A DNA stretch of 64,000 nt, from assembly GCA_016169945.1 (NCBI GenBank), contig JADLSH010000220.1, forward strand, positions 496,001-560,000, given 5' to 3'. The translations under genes were made by a program, and so were the position numbers. Source of the DNA: Trachythela sp. YZ-2020 (taxonomy: Eukaryota > Cnidaria > Anthozoa > Malacalcyonacea > Clavulariidae). Below the pieces are notes generated by a model, which was not told the DNA's origin, did no database searches, and saw nothing but the letters and a program-made list of their open reading frames with translations. The stretch's first letter is position 1; each line of letters starts with the position of its first letter. Positions 32,230-44,345 of this stretch are shown here, in pieces.

Positions 32230-34260
32230 GATTTTTGTTCCTACTTTCGAACATTTTGAAAGTTCACAGATAATTCGGCGAAGAAAATGAGAACCAGTTT
32301 AGACTTGCCGGGAAATCATCTACGAATAATCTCTTCCCAGATACTGGTCACGACACTGGTTAGGGACCGTTCATTTTTTATTTTATGATTTGGGGCTAAA
32401 AAACGTGGGCAACATAAAAATCTAAAGCCAAAAGGCAGGGACACGCAAAAAAGACAATGTTTTGTTGTTCTGTTTGCAAGAATGTCAGCCTGAAAGCGCT
32501 CAAAATTAAATGGTCATTCTGGGTACTAAAATTAAAAATTTTCCCTGGACCCCCCTGACTTATGCAGGACCGAATTATGGTATGACGTACTAAGCAATTG
32601 GGCTCAGCCTTCCAACAGATGCCTAAAATAAGTCCTGACACAAGGACCGTAGCTATCCCCCAATGGTTGGAGGGGAGGGGAGGCGCAGATGAAAAATATC
32701 TAAATGGATCACTAAATTTCCGAATGATAATTATTGTATATTGTACGGATGTTCAAAATCATTAGTTTACAAGTGATTACTATAGACTCTCAGTACGTTA
32801 ACATAGCTTATGTCTAAGAAATGTCAGTTTCACAATAAGGCAATACGCATACAGACCTCTAATTTAGAGGATTGTGCTCCTTGCCTCGAAGGCGCACTTT
32901 CCTCCGCAGAGACTTGCAAGCATTTTTAGTAGTCTTACACGACGTTTTGAGAGAATAGGGGGAGCGCGCAAAGAATGAAGGGGAGGAGGAAAGTGGGGAA
33001 GCCTCTGACATATAATGTTTTCAAGATGGCTAATAATTATAAAGGAATACTAAATAGCATATTGTCGACAAGTCGACATCAAATAGACCATTTCAAGTCG
33101 ACCAATTCGCGCGCGCCATGATGTTCGACATTACATTATACTTTTGCCAGTATTTTCAATTCAAATAATATGTTTTCAACGGAGAAGTGAACAATACGAG
33201 AAGAACAAGTGCAATATGAACGAGAAACGTAAAACGCATACTAATATTCGTCACGCACTTTGTAAAATATTCGACATGCTTCAGTCTATATGAGGGATAT
33301 TATATTTCAAACAACAACATTATGCCTTCAAGACTCGAAGACAAATATGATATTATAAAGCAACTCACTCTTAAACATAATAGATAATACCCTACAATAG
33401 TTTGAGCGAACAATACGTGTGTATATATTTGTATTCAAATAATTTTTTCGTAGGAAACTAAAGAGAATAATCGTTGCGCTCAGAGCTGTCTTCTTCGACC
33501 ATAAATTCGCTACATTCAACCATACCCGCGAAACGACAATAATCCCCGAGAACCGCACATTATATGGTAGAGGCTTCCTTCGTTTTTTCAAAATTGTAAA
33601 ATTTCCGGTCCCTGATCAGGTAGTATTTCCTACATTTTGGGTAAACATTTTACAGCATGCAGAAAGTTCTATACCCATCGTAAATTACACAATTTAGACT
33701 GCACATTTCAGCACTATACTTCAGTGACTTGTTCCCTATTACCATTACACTTAAAAGTATTTGCAAAATATCTTCTGTTCCGTGTTTTTAACTGCATGAG
33801 TGGGCAGGCGCGTCAACGTATTTTTTGTAGACAATAATTTTTGTAATAATAGTAATTCTCATTTCATTCTATTTAGACCTGTAAATATGGTGCTGATATA
33901 CTTCATCAAAACTACAGGGTAGCAAAAATTCTCACCCATTTCTGCCAAAAGCGTCTCCGTATTAACTATATTTACAAAAAATAGACTGAGAAAAAAAGGC
34001 GCATCGCCGCGTCAATTCTGGACAAATCCTAAAGAATTGATGGCTAAATGCTAGGCATTTAAGAGGATTAATAACAAATCGATAATTGATAAAATATATG
34101 CTTCCAATCACATCGGGAGGCAAGATACAGATTATTGAAACTCTATTTTCTAATGAGAGAAAGTGATGTCTTTTGCAAAATACTACTTGTTGCTCCTATA
34201 CTTACTGAAACCAACAAACATATTATATGCATGCAAGCGAGAATCTCAAGCACTGCATGC
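32230..34260. other. Non-coding stretch
   Basis: No gene, splice-supported exon or clear element recognised. Open frames here are short and AT-driven. Confidence 0.4.
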
Positions 34261-34265
34261 AAGTG

Positions 34266-34266
<1 letters not shown>

Positions 34267-34296
<30 letters not shown>

Positions 34297-34297
34297 G
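34267..34297. repeat. (TA)n microsatellite
   Basis: About 30 bases of alternating TA. Confidence 0.9.
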
Positions 34298-34510
34298 TAT
34301 ATAGACTTACCAATAACTAGAAACCTTTGACTTTGTAGTTAAGGTGCCACCTTATATTCTCTTTGTACCAAAAGGTTAGCCTCTCTGAGGTGGAATACGG
34401 TTGAATCTTCAGTTAAATAGGCCTACAACACTGTGTATTGTCGAGTTTTAAGCGATTGAGAGCACGTATCAACATTTCAAAACGACAGATCTGACGTGGC
34501 TAATTTATCA

Positions 34511-34618
34511 CACAAAATCTCTGGTCAATATCAAATTAAAAGTTCCCAATTTCAATTCGGCAGTGTGGGAACTATTTGGAAAATGGGAACTTTTTTATGT
34601 TGACCAGAGATTTTGTGG
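34511..34618. repeat. Foldback hairpin
   Basis: CACAAAATCTCTGGTCAATA pairs with TGACCAGAGATTTTGTGG, and AAAGTTCCCAATTT pairs with AAATGGGAACTTT. Confidence 0.75.
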
Positions 34619-35674
34619 TTATTGTTTTGTAGATAAAAAGTTTCCTCTCGAGGTTAAGGCAGGTTGGCCATCAGCTTTCAATATTCATTTTTAGCAGAGA
34701 AAATAGCTTATTCCAAACATGTTAAAAGTATTACTCATTCCATAAATATGTTAAAAGTATTAAATAGTTTTAGCAACGTGTCAAACGAGGAGAACCCCTA
34801 CGCATGGTTAAAGCTATATAATCGTACTGTAAGGACCGGTCTACATAGACCATTTTCATAATGTCGCAAATAATTATTGAAAACAATGAGTGACTGGATT
34901 GCACTATTGTTATGCTGTAAAGTATTATTAAAAGGGCGCCCAGCTAGCTTTATAGTGACTATACAAATGTACGGTAGGATACGGTAGCACTATAGGAAGG
35001 ATAACCCTAACGGGGAAAATGCCTTTGTCGAAAGGATAACCCTGACGGGGAAAGACACCCTTCGCGGTAGCCAACAGAAAAGGACAGCTCTCTGTTTTAA
35101 TGTATGCTTTAAATTTTAATGACTGGTTGGAAATTTAATCAACTTTGGATATTACAGAATAGACTAGAACATCGCGGTTAAATATTTATGTTAATGAATA
35201 ATTATGAAATGATCTCGTGCAAATGGCTTGCAGTTTTTTCATAAAAACAAAACGTCCTAACTAACATGAAAAATAGTTTAATAACGGATCAACTTCCAAC
35301 AAGGCGCATTGCGTTAAAATTGCGACATTTGGCCACAAAAACACATTTGACTTTGAAAAAGCCGTATGTTGTATAGTTAATGGTCGTGCCATTTAATTGA
35401 CAAGCAACAAACACTTCACTAATAAGCAACATTTTGAGGTTTACTAAATACTATCGTGCAGCAGATAGTGTTCAGCCTGCATTTATCAGAGTGAGAAAAT
35501 GATGTTAAATCCTTTTGATACGTAGTTTTGTATTTATATAGGATGTAGTTCAATTTGCTTGCTCCTGCAAGTATCAACATTTTTGAAGTTGACCATAATC
35601 TGCTGCAAAATGTCACAAAATCAATTCGCAAGCTGTTTACATATATGGCCGGGATAGAATAATTATATACGAAC

Positions 35675-36175
35675 AATTATATACCATGAGCTCGAGTCGT
35701 ATATGAGCTGCTAGTTTTATAATGTACATATTAATTACATTAATAGACTATTTTGTATTTAGCCTGCGTGGCCGGCCCTCGTTGGAGGGGAAAAGAAGAA
35801 CAGGGAAAGAGTGCCTGCAAGAAAACCCAGCTTTCATGACTAAACGCCGTTCAATTTTTGAACGTAGAATTTGATTGGTCAACACCAAGAATTAATTGAC
35901 ATGTTTACGCACACAGGAATATATTATTACATTTCTTCGTCTTGATTGACATGTTTATGCACAAGCGAAACATTTCCTTCGCTTTGGGGTTTCCCCTATA
36001 GTCCAGCTGCATTTGTATTGGTCAATTTTAATGAGCCTTTATTAGGGCGTTTAGTCATGAAAGCTGGGTTTTCTTGCAGGCCCTCATTCCCTGTTCTTCT
36101 TTTCCCCTCCAACGAGGGCCGGCCACCCAGGCTATTTTGTATTGTAATGTTTTGACAGTTTGTTTAGCCACAATC
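35675..36175. repeat. Direct-repeat flank, left copy (interrupted by a MITE)
   Basis: ATACCATGAGCTCGAGTCGT through TTAATAGACTATTTTGTATT and GTTTGTTTAGCCACAAT recurs in the same orientation at 42605-42775, on the other side of the SWIM/YqaJ region. Confidence 0.65.
35760..36134. mobile_element. MITE with about 85-bp TIRs and 9-bp target duplication (Mutator-like)
   Basis: Ends TAGCCTGCGTGGCCGGCCCT and AGGGCCGGCCACCCAGGCTA. Inverted similarity continues through GAAGAACAGGGAA and GAAAACCCAGCTTTCATGAC for about 85 bp. TTTTGTATT is duplicated at 35751-35759 and 36135-36143. The uninterrupted sequence exists at about 42730. Long TIRs with a 9-bp duplication are typical of Mutator elements. Confidence 0.85.
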
Positions 36176-36790
36176 TAAAAATTTTAGAGGACTTTCACTT
36201 ACTAAATTCAACAGGAAACGAAATCAGTCAAAAGACCGAGAAAGGACAAGTTTTTCGAGTTTTAAAGCGTTTTAAACTGGTAAGTGTCTATTTTACATAC
36301 CTGCTTTTGCAGTTTTGCCGTCAATCGATAGCTTCGGCGTGGAAATCAATGGGGCGTATCCGTGGGCGTACTCGGACAAACAAACCGCGATCCTTAATAA
36401 AAATATAGTAAAATAGGTAAACGTAAACGGCATTTTTCGCCGGAGTATGCGTTTTTCCCCAAATTTTTTTGTCTCACCCCATGAAGGATAACACAAACTT
36501 ACAATTTTTTTAAAATGCATTTGCGAGAGTAGAAAGTATAAACGGGTATACGCGCTGTATGGCTGCACTATAGTTAGCTTTTATCTTTAACAGGAATAGT
36601 ATGCAAAGTGTGCGTGGTTAATCAAGAAAGAAAATTCGTATATGGGAACGTCAGATTAGCTTGTTGCGCAAACGTTCTAGTGGCTATATAATAGCATAAA
36701 TAATATCTAGTGTTCAGAAATTCAGAATTGCTAACTGTAAGTGTATCTTAAACTGAAATTGTGATTTATTTCAATTTTTTTCTCTACAAT

Positions 36791-37673
36791 ATGGATATTA
36801 ATCTCGAGGAAAAATTTAGAACTATGAAAATGAAATATCTGCAAGATCCTGGCGTTAGTGTGAACAGCCAACTAAAGCCAGGGTTAGTCGCTATTGCGTG
36901 CGCTGTGGAAAGCATGAAACTGACCCTGATAAATGGAATAACTATCGAGCAAGAGAAGCAAAATTTGATGCGACGGTTGTCTATCCACGGTTGCCAGTTA
37001 GCCGACCCATTTACGATGAAAGTGGAAAATGATTTTCAGAACTCTCCTCCTTTTGGTCTTTTTGACATCTTTAAGATTACCGTCTCTTTCGCGAAGGGTA
37101 TGTGGAATCCTTATAAACCTGAAGGAAACTGGTGTACATGTTTATGTTGGTAAAGTTAAACCGGCCATGAAAGAGAAGACAAAAGACGGAAAACCATTCT
37201 ACAGCTTGTGGTTTATTTCAGAAGGTAAAGGAGCAAATTGTAGTAGTGTTGTAGATGCATATTGTTTATGTTTAGGAGGACGTGATGGTGGGTGCAAGCA
37301 AATTGCGACTGCGCTTTACTCGTCAGAAGAACTTTTAAACAGCCGCGGAGAAGACAGCGTCACAAGTGGACCTTGCGTGTGGATTAGAAAACCTTCCCCT
37401 CAAACCACCCCGTGCGAGTTAAAAGATCTTAAAATCGGCAAAAACAATGGCAACAGCGTTGGAGAATCAAAGAGTCCCAAAAGGTCGTACACGTTTTCAG
37501 AATACATTAATTACGATCCTCGTGCTTTATGGGACAGAATGCCATGTAACACGGACGAACTAATTGGTGTGGTCGAAGCGATGACTCCAATGGTCGATAA
37601 ACATACCATCCTGTACGTACTTGAGAATCAGTTACGTCTTGAAAACGATTCCAATAGGCAATTTGCATTATAG
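36791..37673 (+). pseudogene. SWIM zinc-finger protein of the TIR element, one frameshift
   Basis: Starts MDINLEEKFRTMKMKYLQDP. The first frame runs to 37153 and the second from about 37110 to 37673. The second holds VYVGKVKPAMKEKTKDG, FYSLWFISE and the SWIM-like DAYCLCLGGRDGGCKQIA, then GPCVWIRKPSP and ends NDSNRQFAL. The SWIM pattern C-x-C-x(n)-C-x-H is present except that the final His is Gln, so zinc binding may be altered. Proteins joining SWIM and YqaJ exonuclease regions are abundant in cnidarian genomes. This is one of those, already broken. Confidence 0.65.
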
Positions 37674-38066
37674 CAAAGCATCATGGGAAAAATGGTAATC
37701 TTGCACTTGGAAGCGAAATGGCCGCCGCGAAGCGAGCATTTCGCATGCGAGAAATATTGCTTCTTTTAAGTACTTTCTTCGTACCGTTTGATAATTTTTA
37801 AACAAGAAATACCTTTTTTATGCTATAAAGTTTGCTTTGACCAAAGTATGGCGAAATCGGAGCGAAAGTGGGCGAGAAAATTGGTATAGAACAACCGAGG
37901 GAGCGAGCAACAGGCTCCCAAATACGTTCTGAGAGGAAGGTTCTTCTCAACATTTTCAGGTGAGTACGCTTAGTAAACATCATACTGCTCATCATTTTGA
38001 CATACAAATATGTGCGCGTTGTTGCTCGATCCATAGCTTCTGTTTTCTCAACGATCGAGTGTTTTG
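37352..38066 (+). repeat. Left arm of internal inverted duplication in the SWIM element
   Basis: Covers the last about 107 codons of the SWIM ORF plus 390 bp downstream. The inverse copy is at 38877-39581 with very few differences. Confidence 0.85.
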
Positions 38067-38270
38067 TGCGGATTTTTTCGCTTGTTGAAATTGACAAACT
38101 CAGCCTATAATATCTTGCTCGATTTTTATAAGCACATGGTCTCGAAATGCAATGTTTTTAAAGACTTTAAAATGCTTTGGCAAGAAGCAAAACCAACGCA
38201 AACCTTCTTATTTCGCCCAGTCTATGCTACTTTGTAAAAAGACCAAGCTAGAAGAAAGCATTTGCCTATT

Positions 38271-38350
38271 GTTCTACTATAGAAACGTTCTACTATAGAA
38301 ACGTTCTACTATAGAAACGTTCTACTATAGAAACGTTCTACTATAGAAAC
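38271..38350 (+). repeat. 16-bp tandem repeat, five copies
   Basis: Five exact units of GTTCTACTATAGAAAC. Each unit is itself partly palindromic. It lies in the spacer of the inverted duplication. Confidence 0.95.
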
Positions 38351-38876
38351 CTATTGTTTGCCTATAGAAACTTCTACTGTTTATTTAATTCTGCTTTGTT
38401 GTGGTCGGTTGATTTCCTGTCGAAATAGTAGGTTTTAGCTTTGTAAATATATGAAATTCATAGCTAGAACTTGAGTAAAACTGTTTCAATTTACATGGTT
38501 TTGCCCAATGCAAACCTTTATATATATACTCTATATAAATAATGTAAACTATTTTTCACATTTTGAAGCATTGTAGTCTAAATATTTCGTGGATAATACA
38601 GCATAGTTGCTTAGCTACAAGTAATAAGGTATAATATAATGGTATAAAAAGAATTTGATTAAGCAAGTGAGGCATTTACTTCAGCTATGGACAGGATCAT
38701 TACCTCATTTCGATGCCATACTGTATCACAATAACAATCATCAACACTTTGAGGTTTTAGTGTAACTCTCCTGCCTTTCTGGAGAGCAACACTTAATACC
38801 CCAGTAATTCTACAAACTGGTGTTGTTTGTTTATGGTTTTACCCTATGGTGGACTAGGAAAATATTTAAGGGGCCC

Positions 38877-39581
38877 AAAACACTCGATCGTTGAGAAAAC
38901 AGAAGCTATGGATCGAGCAACAACGCGCACATATTTGTATGTCAAAATGATGAGCAGTATGATGTTTACTAAGCGTACTCACCTGAAAATGTTGAGAAGA
39001 ACCTTCCTCTCAGAACGTATTTGGGAGCCTGTTGCTCGCTCCCTCGGTTGTTCTATACGAATATCCTGTTCTTTCGCCATACTTTGGTCAAAACAAACTT
39101 TATAGCATAAAAAAGATATTTCTTGTTTAAAAATTATCAAACGGTACGAAGAAAGTACTTAAAAGAAGCAATATTTCTCGCATGCGAAATGCTCGCTTCG
39201 CGGCGGCCATTTCGCTTCCAAGTGCAAGGTTACCATTTTTCCCATGATGCTTTGCTATAATGCAAATTGCCTATTGGAATCGTTTTCAAGACGTAACTGA
39301 TTCTCAAGTACGTACAGGATGGTATGTTTATCGACCATTGGAGTCATCGCTTCGACCACACCAATTAGTTCGTCCGTGTTACATGGCATTCTGTCCCATA
39401 AAGCACGAGGATCGTAATTAATGTATTCTGAAAACGTGTACGACCTTTTGGGACTCTTTGATTCTCCAACGCTGTTGCCATTGTTTTTGCCGATTTTAAG
39501 ATCTTTTAACTCGCACGGGGTGGTTTGAGGGGAAGGTTTTCTAATCCACACGCAAGGTCCACTTGTGACGCTGTCTTCTAC
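38877..39581 (-). repeat. Right arm of internal inverted duplication in the SWIM element
   Basis: On the minus strand, 39551-39255 encodes the same 98 C-terminal residues as 37380-37673 (WIRKPSPQTTPCELKDLKIG to NDSNRQFAL). The sequence identity implies a recent duplication. Confidence 0.85.
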
Positions 39582-39699
39582 TTAAAAGAAGCAATATTTC
39601 TCGCATGCGAAATGCTCGCTTCGCGGCGGCCATTTCGCTTCCAAGTGCAAGGTTACCATTTTTCCCATGATGCTTTGCTATAATGCAAATTGCCTATTG
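39582..39699 (-). repeat. 118-bp direct duplication inside the SWIM element
   Basis: From ACTTAAAAGAAGCAATATTT to AATGCAAATTGCCTATTG is repeated without visible change at 39158-39275. The junction at 39581/39582 cuts the inverted arm abruptly. Confidence 0.85.
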
Positions 39700-39749
39700 C
39701 AACAAGTCGCCCAAACGTGGAATTATGGAAAATAATATCGTTTTATATT

Positions 39750-40010
39750 TGCAACATGTAATGGCAAAAGGCGAGGCAGGTGAAAGTTCGCAAGCATTCT
39801 TAGAGCAGCAGCAGTTTACAGATGAGGAACGAAATCATGTCAGTAGACACTATAACTAAGCAACAGTGGCAGTGTGAAGAATGGTTCAATCACAAAATGT
39901 AGCTGTACACCAGTGTGCAAGAGTGTTGTTGTTGAATGCAAATGTCCCTGGGCCCATAAAAACTCTGATCCAAAAGAAGCTTTTTTCAGTCCTGAGATCG
40001 GTGGTACGCG
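39750..40010 (+). pseudogene. YqaJ-like exonuclease N-terminal fragment
   Basis: Readable pieces in shifting frames: FLEQQQFTDEERNHVS, TKQQWQCEEWFNHKM, then KTLIQKKLFSVLRSVVRGEM. The W-x-x-x-R-x-G-R-I-T-A-S-type start of YqaJ is degraded after HKM. The catalytic residues further on are absent. Confidence 0.45.
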
Positions 40011-40827
40011 GAGAAATGGCCAGTTCTCATTGTAGGAAAATTCAATATATTATTTCCAAATTCAGATTCAAATGTACGTGTACATGCAAACTGCATAATT
40101 ATATAGCTATCCTTAGTACAGTTAAAGCCATCACCTCTATGGAAAGCTTTAATCCACCGCTCTCGTTTCTCTCCGTGCTGTCGTGCTCCAGAGAAGTGGA
40201 TAAAAATATAATCGTCCTTCGCGTTTCGTTTCCACAAATGAGGCAGCCGTGAATCATTTTTACACATTCCCCAAGCGCATCTACGGGTGACTACCATAAT
40301 TTCTAAAATATACGCTCACGATCGATATTTACAGTAGCTTTCGTCGATAGAAACTATACGGTTTTCGTTATAATTTGATAATAGCCACTAGAACGTTTGC
40401 GCAACAAGCTAATCTGACGCTCTCATATACGCATTTCCTTTCTTGATTAACACGCAATGCACAAGAGGTTTGTTCCTTAGACATAAGTGCATGGATTTAT
40501 ATCATATTTATATAATCTGTAGCTTTGCATACTATTCCTGTTAAAGATAAAAGCTAACTATAGTGCAGCCATACAGCGCGTATACCCGTTTATACTTTCT
40601 ACTCTCGCAAATGCATTTTAAAAAATTTCGCAAACTCAGCACAAAAATTTGTAAGTTTGTGTTATCCTTCATGGGGTGAGACAAAGAAAATTGGGGGAAA
40701 ATGCATACTCCGGCGAAAAATGCCGTTTACTTTTACCTATTTTACTATATTTTTATTAAGGATCGCGGTTTGTTTGTCCGAGTACGCCCACACATACCCC
40801 CCATTGATTTCCACGCCGAAGCTATGG

Positions 40828-41115
40828 ATTGGCATGCACTATTGTTGTGGTTTTCAAACTGCGTAGTTCACCCTGTGTGGCTACTTTATATATAGTTGGG
40901 CAATTGATAATCTTACAGTTAAAAGTACAAAGCTTATCACTATTTTGCCATTTTGTACAAAAAATAAAACAAATATACGGCCGGTTGCGTGTTACCATGG
41001 TTACAGTAATCAACTCAGTATTTAATGTTACAATAACTTTTTGGGAGTATAGTTGCTTGGTTCTAACGGGCGAGCGGGTTCTGCATGCATGTATTTCTTT
41101 TAGCTTTGATTTACT
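40828..41115 (+). repeat. Dispersed repeat family, continuation right of the SWIM element
   Basis: GGCATGCACTATTGTTGTGG, then GTTGGGCAATTGATAATCTT, ACGGCCGGTTGCGTGTTACC and GGGCGAGCGGGTTCTGCATG parallel 24295-24766. Confidence 0.75.
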
Positions 41116-41869
41116 CTAAAATACATTCTTAGACGTCTCACAAAACGGCACGCTTGGATTTGACTGACGCATAAGCATAACAATAGCCTTAGCTTTGCGA
41201 TTAAAAATTTGCCCAAAAGATGCATTTTACATACGTAATGATTGGTGAGACCATCGAACAAAATCGTGTTTCTAAATCGCCAATAGTAAATTGTGTTACA
41301 AAATCACAACTTTGTGCATTATAACGGTCAAGTGATGGTACTTTCAAAATACGTTGGAGAGAGGTCACGTGGATCTTTGAACTTTGCTCGCATTCCAAAC
41401 CCGGTCATATATATATAAAAATTATTAACTATGTTTGCATAAAGGAACACGTCGGCATGTGGTCAATTCCATGGCTACAGCAATAGGATAGAGTAGGATG
41501 CTGATTACTGATAGACACTGGTATGTATATTAAGGATACAGATAATCAGAATGGATAGGCGATGGCGCGAAGCGATGGAGTGCTTCAAATACATTGATAC
41601 CGGATGATTGGTTTTAAAACAATCACCAACAGATTTAAAATGAAAAAAACAGCTAAAAATTTTTGGTCATAAATCCCGTATCCCGCTAAATCACGAGCTA
41701 CTTTCCTACATCTCGCCATGATTTTTTTATCAATCTCGCTTCCCTCGATGATATTAAATCCCGCTTCCGTTTCGTATTTTCTTAAAATCCCGAATCCCAC
41801 TCAAAATGTTGGCTCATCCCGCCATCCCGCAAAACCGCTACAGACCTCTCTGTACTTTTAACTGGAAAA
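41116..41869. other. Stretch between repeat copies, nothing recognised
   Basis: No gene. An A/T-rich segment with several ATCCCG motifs (41675-41830, such as AATCCCGTATCCCGC) may be a degenerate simple repeat. Confidence 0.35.
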
Positions 41870-42597
41870 TTATCAATTGCCCAACTATATAAAGTAGCTG
41901 TGTTATTACGTAGTCTTTTGGCTTTGATTTACACTAAAATTCAATGTTAGACGTCTCACAAAATTTTCGAAATTGTCATAAAACTTTGAACAGTATTTTT
42001 ATACTATGAAGTTTCTGAGATTTATAAATATATTGTTTCTTAATCTATAACGCATTTGAATTAATACTAAAACACTTTTTAAGATTAGTCAATGTTGTAT
42101 TGACCGCACAGGATGAACTACGCATTTTGAAAACCACAAACTATAGTGCATGCCAATTGACGGCAAAACTGCAAAAGGAAGTATACAAAATAGACACTTG
42201 CCCGTTTAAAACGTTTTGAAACTCGAAAATGTTGTCTTTTTTCGACATTTTGTCTGATTTCTTTTCCTGTAGACTTTATGAAAGTCCTCTAAAAAAATTT
42301 CATTTATACTTGTCTGTATTAATAATACGTATCCAGAGTACAATTTTGAAAAAAAGTTTGCAAAATGACCAAATGGCAGTTATTTTTCCGACTGTACCGG
42401 TCTTAGGCAATCGCGATGTTGCCAGTTACCAGTTTTCTCTCGGCTTGAACTCGCGCATGCGGACAACTTAAAAAACCGTCCAAAGTCCATGACAAAAAAA
42501 AACGGCGGACGATTTTGCACTCCGCTATGTTCGCAAATCTCCGAGCGGCATTATAGTACACTCGCACGGCGCTTCGCGCCGTAGCTCGGGGATTAGT
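41870..42597 (-). mobile_element. Dispersed CCCCGAGC repeat, minus-strand copy with intact terminus
   Basis: Inverse of 23907-24590: ends GCGCTTCGCGCCGTAGCTCG and GGGATTAGT at 42597. It contains the undisturbed GCATGCCAATTGACGGC site used by the SWIM element in the neighbouring copy. Confidence 0.75.
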
Positions 42598-42604
42598 AAC
42601 AATT

Positions 42605-42775
42605 ATACCATGAGCTCGTGTCGTATATGAGCTGATAGTCGATGAGGTGTGTTGGGTCGGCTATCTGCCATATAGGACGAGAGCGAATGTTATAATTGTT
42701 TTATAATGTATATATTAATTGCATTAATAGACTATTTTGTGTTGTAATGTTTTGACGGGTTGTTTAGCCACAATT
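42605..42775. repeat. Direct-repeat flank, right copy
   Basis: Matches 35675-36175 with the MITE removed, plus about 60 bp absent from the left copy (CGATGAGGTGTGTTGGGTCG region). Confidence 0.65.
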
Positions 42776-43204
42776 GGTCTCGCAACTTGGCCGGCCTAAA
42801 ATATTCAAATGTTTTTCTGAATAATATGTTTTGTTTTATCACTTATATAAAGTGAAACGGTGTTAGAACAACGTTCCTAAAGACTTGAGATATTTTTATA
42901 TAGGTTTTCATGTAAAACAAGTGCTTGTTGACTGAAAAGTTATTTGGTTTTGCTTGCTATTCAGTTTTCCGAAGAATTTCTACTCTGAGCTAGCATTCGC
43001 TGCTCTTTCGGTGTTAACTCCTGAAAAAAACTTTATTTAAACTAGTTTCTAAATTATAAATCCATTTGCTAACCTGTAAACAATTGCTGGAAGATTTTTC
43101 GTGCTGTTTTTTTCTCTATTAAGGCTCCAAAAATTTTCGGGTAGACAAAACTCTTATAGTTTTGTGCGCCATTTTGTTTTTGCTACTCACTGTATATTAA
43201 CTGT

Positions 43205-44345
43205 TATTATACTCTCACATTCTTTCACATGCATTTAACGAATCATATATCCTTGACAGGGTCACGTGCCTGTCCGACATTTTAGGATGCAGGACCATGT
43301 TGGACAGTAGCTTATCGCCGCTTTTTTCCTAGTTTAATTTATCTCCCATTTTTACATGTTTTGTTAATTTTAAACACAAAACGAACGGTAGGGCGAGTAA
43401 TGTAAAGCAAAGAAAAGGATTTGGAAAATTGAAGTCGTTTCTTTTATCATTTTTGTTTAAAAATAAAGCGCAGGAAAACATGTAGTTTTATCGCATTGTT
43501 GTTGCATTACTCTCGTTTACAAACGTGTTCTTGTGTTATAAATGTTTTGTTCGATATAATAAAACTCCTGTTGGATTCATCTTTGCCCAATATGGCAAAA
43601 TATTAAGCCTCGACTTGCAATATTGGGCTCGACCTTGTGTCTCGCCCATGCAATATTGAAGTCTCGACTTAATATTTTGTCATATTGGGCTCAGAAGAAT
43701 CCAATAAGACATATTACTGTACTCTCACATTTTTTCACATACAATTGACCAATCATATGTCCTTGATAGGGTCACGTGCCTGTCCGACATTTTAGGATGT
43801 AGGAGCATGTTGGACAGTATAGCTTTATCGCCGCTTTTTTCCTTGTTTATCTCACCTTTTTACGTCTTTTGTTAATTTTAAACACAAAACAAACGGTAGA
43901 GCGAAGTAATGTAAAGTAAAACAGAGAAAAGGATTTGGAAAATTGAAGTCGTTTCTTTTATCAGTTTTGTTTAAAAATAAAGCGCGGGAAAACATGTCTT
44001 TGAAATTCATTTGTTTACAAAAGGTCGAAAGATCAGTATATGAGTTCTTTTTCTGATTTCAATTATGTCAAATCGTCTTAAATAGACTGAAAGATGTAAG
44101 TATTAAGTATTATCAAGGTACACTTTTGCTTCCTATAAAACTAGTTTATTTACTTTTTGTTTTCGTAATTTAAGCAAATTCGCGGGGAAGTGCGACACAA
44201 GTTCTCGCTGTAGTTTTATCGCATTGTTGTTGCATTACTCTCGTTTACAGCGTGTTCTTGTAGTGTTATACTCGATCTTGCCCAATATTGAAGTCTCGAC
44301 TTAATATTTTGCCTTATTGGGCTCAGAAGGATCCAATAAGATATA
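43205..44345 (+). repeat. Tandem duplication, about 510-bp unit, with foldback
   Basis: ACTCTCACATTCTTTCACAT through GGGTCACGTGCCTGTCCGAC and CACAAAACGAACGGTAG (43205-43710) recurs at 43720-44345. The first unit ends in a foldback (43586-43695: GCCCAATATGGCAAAATATT with its inverse), which is deleted to one arm in the second. Confidence 0.75.

Larger units (their letters stand above)
36326..40827 (+). mobile_element. 4.5-kb TIR element carrying SWIM and YqaJ-like coding remnants
   Basis: Inverted arms of about 330 bp start near ATAGCTTCGGCGTGGAAATC (36328) and end near GATTTCCACGCCGAAGCTAT (40825). They include GTTTGTTTGTCCGAGTACGC-type segments and CTCACCCCATGAAGGATAAC. It interrupts the dispersed repeat family exactly between GCCGTCAAT and ATTGGCATGCAC, which are contiguous in the copy at 42150. 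Interior, in order: SWIM-type ORF, inverted duplication, YqaJ-like fragment. The superfamily is not identified. Confidence 0.7.
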
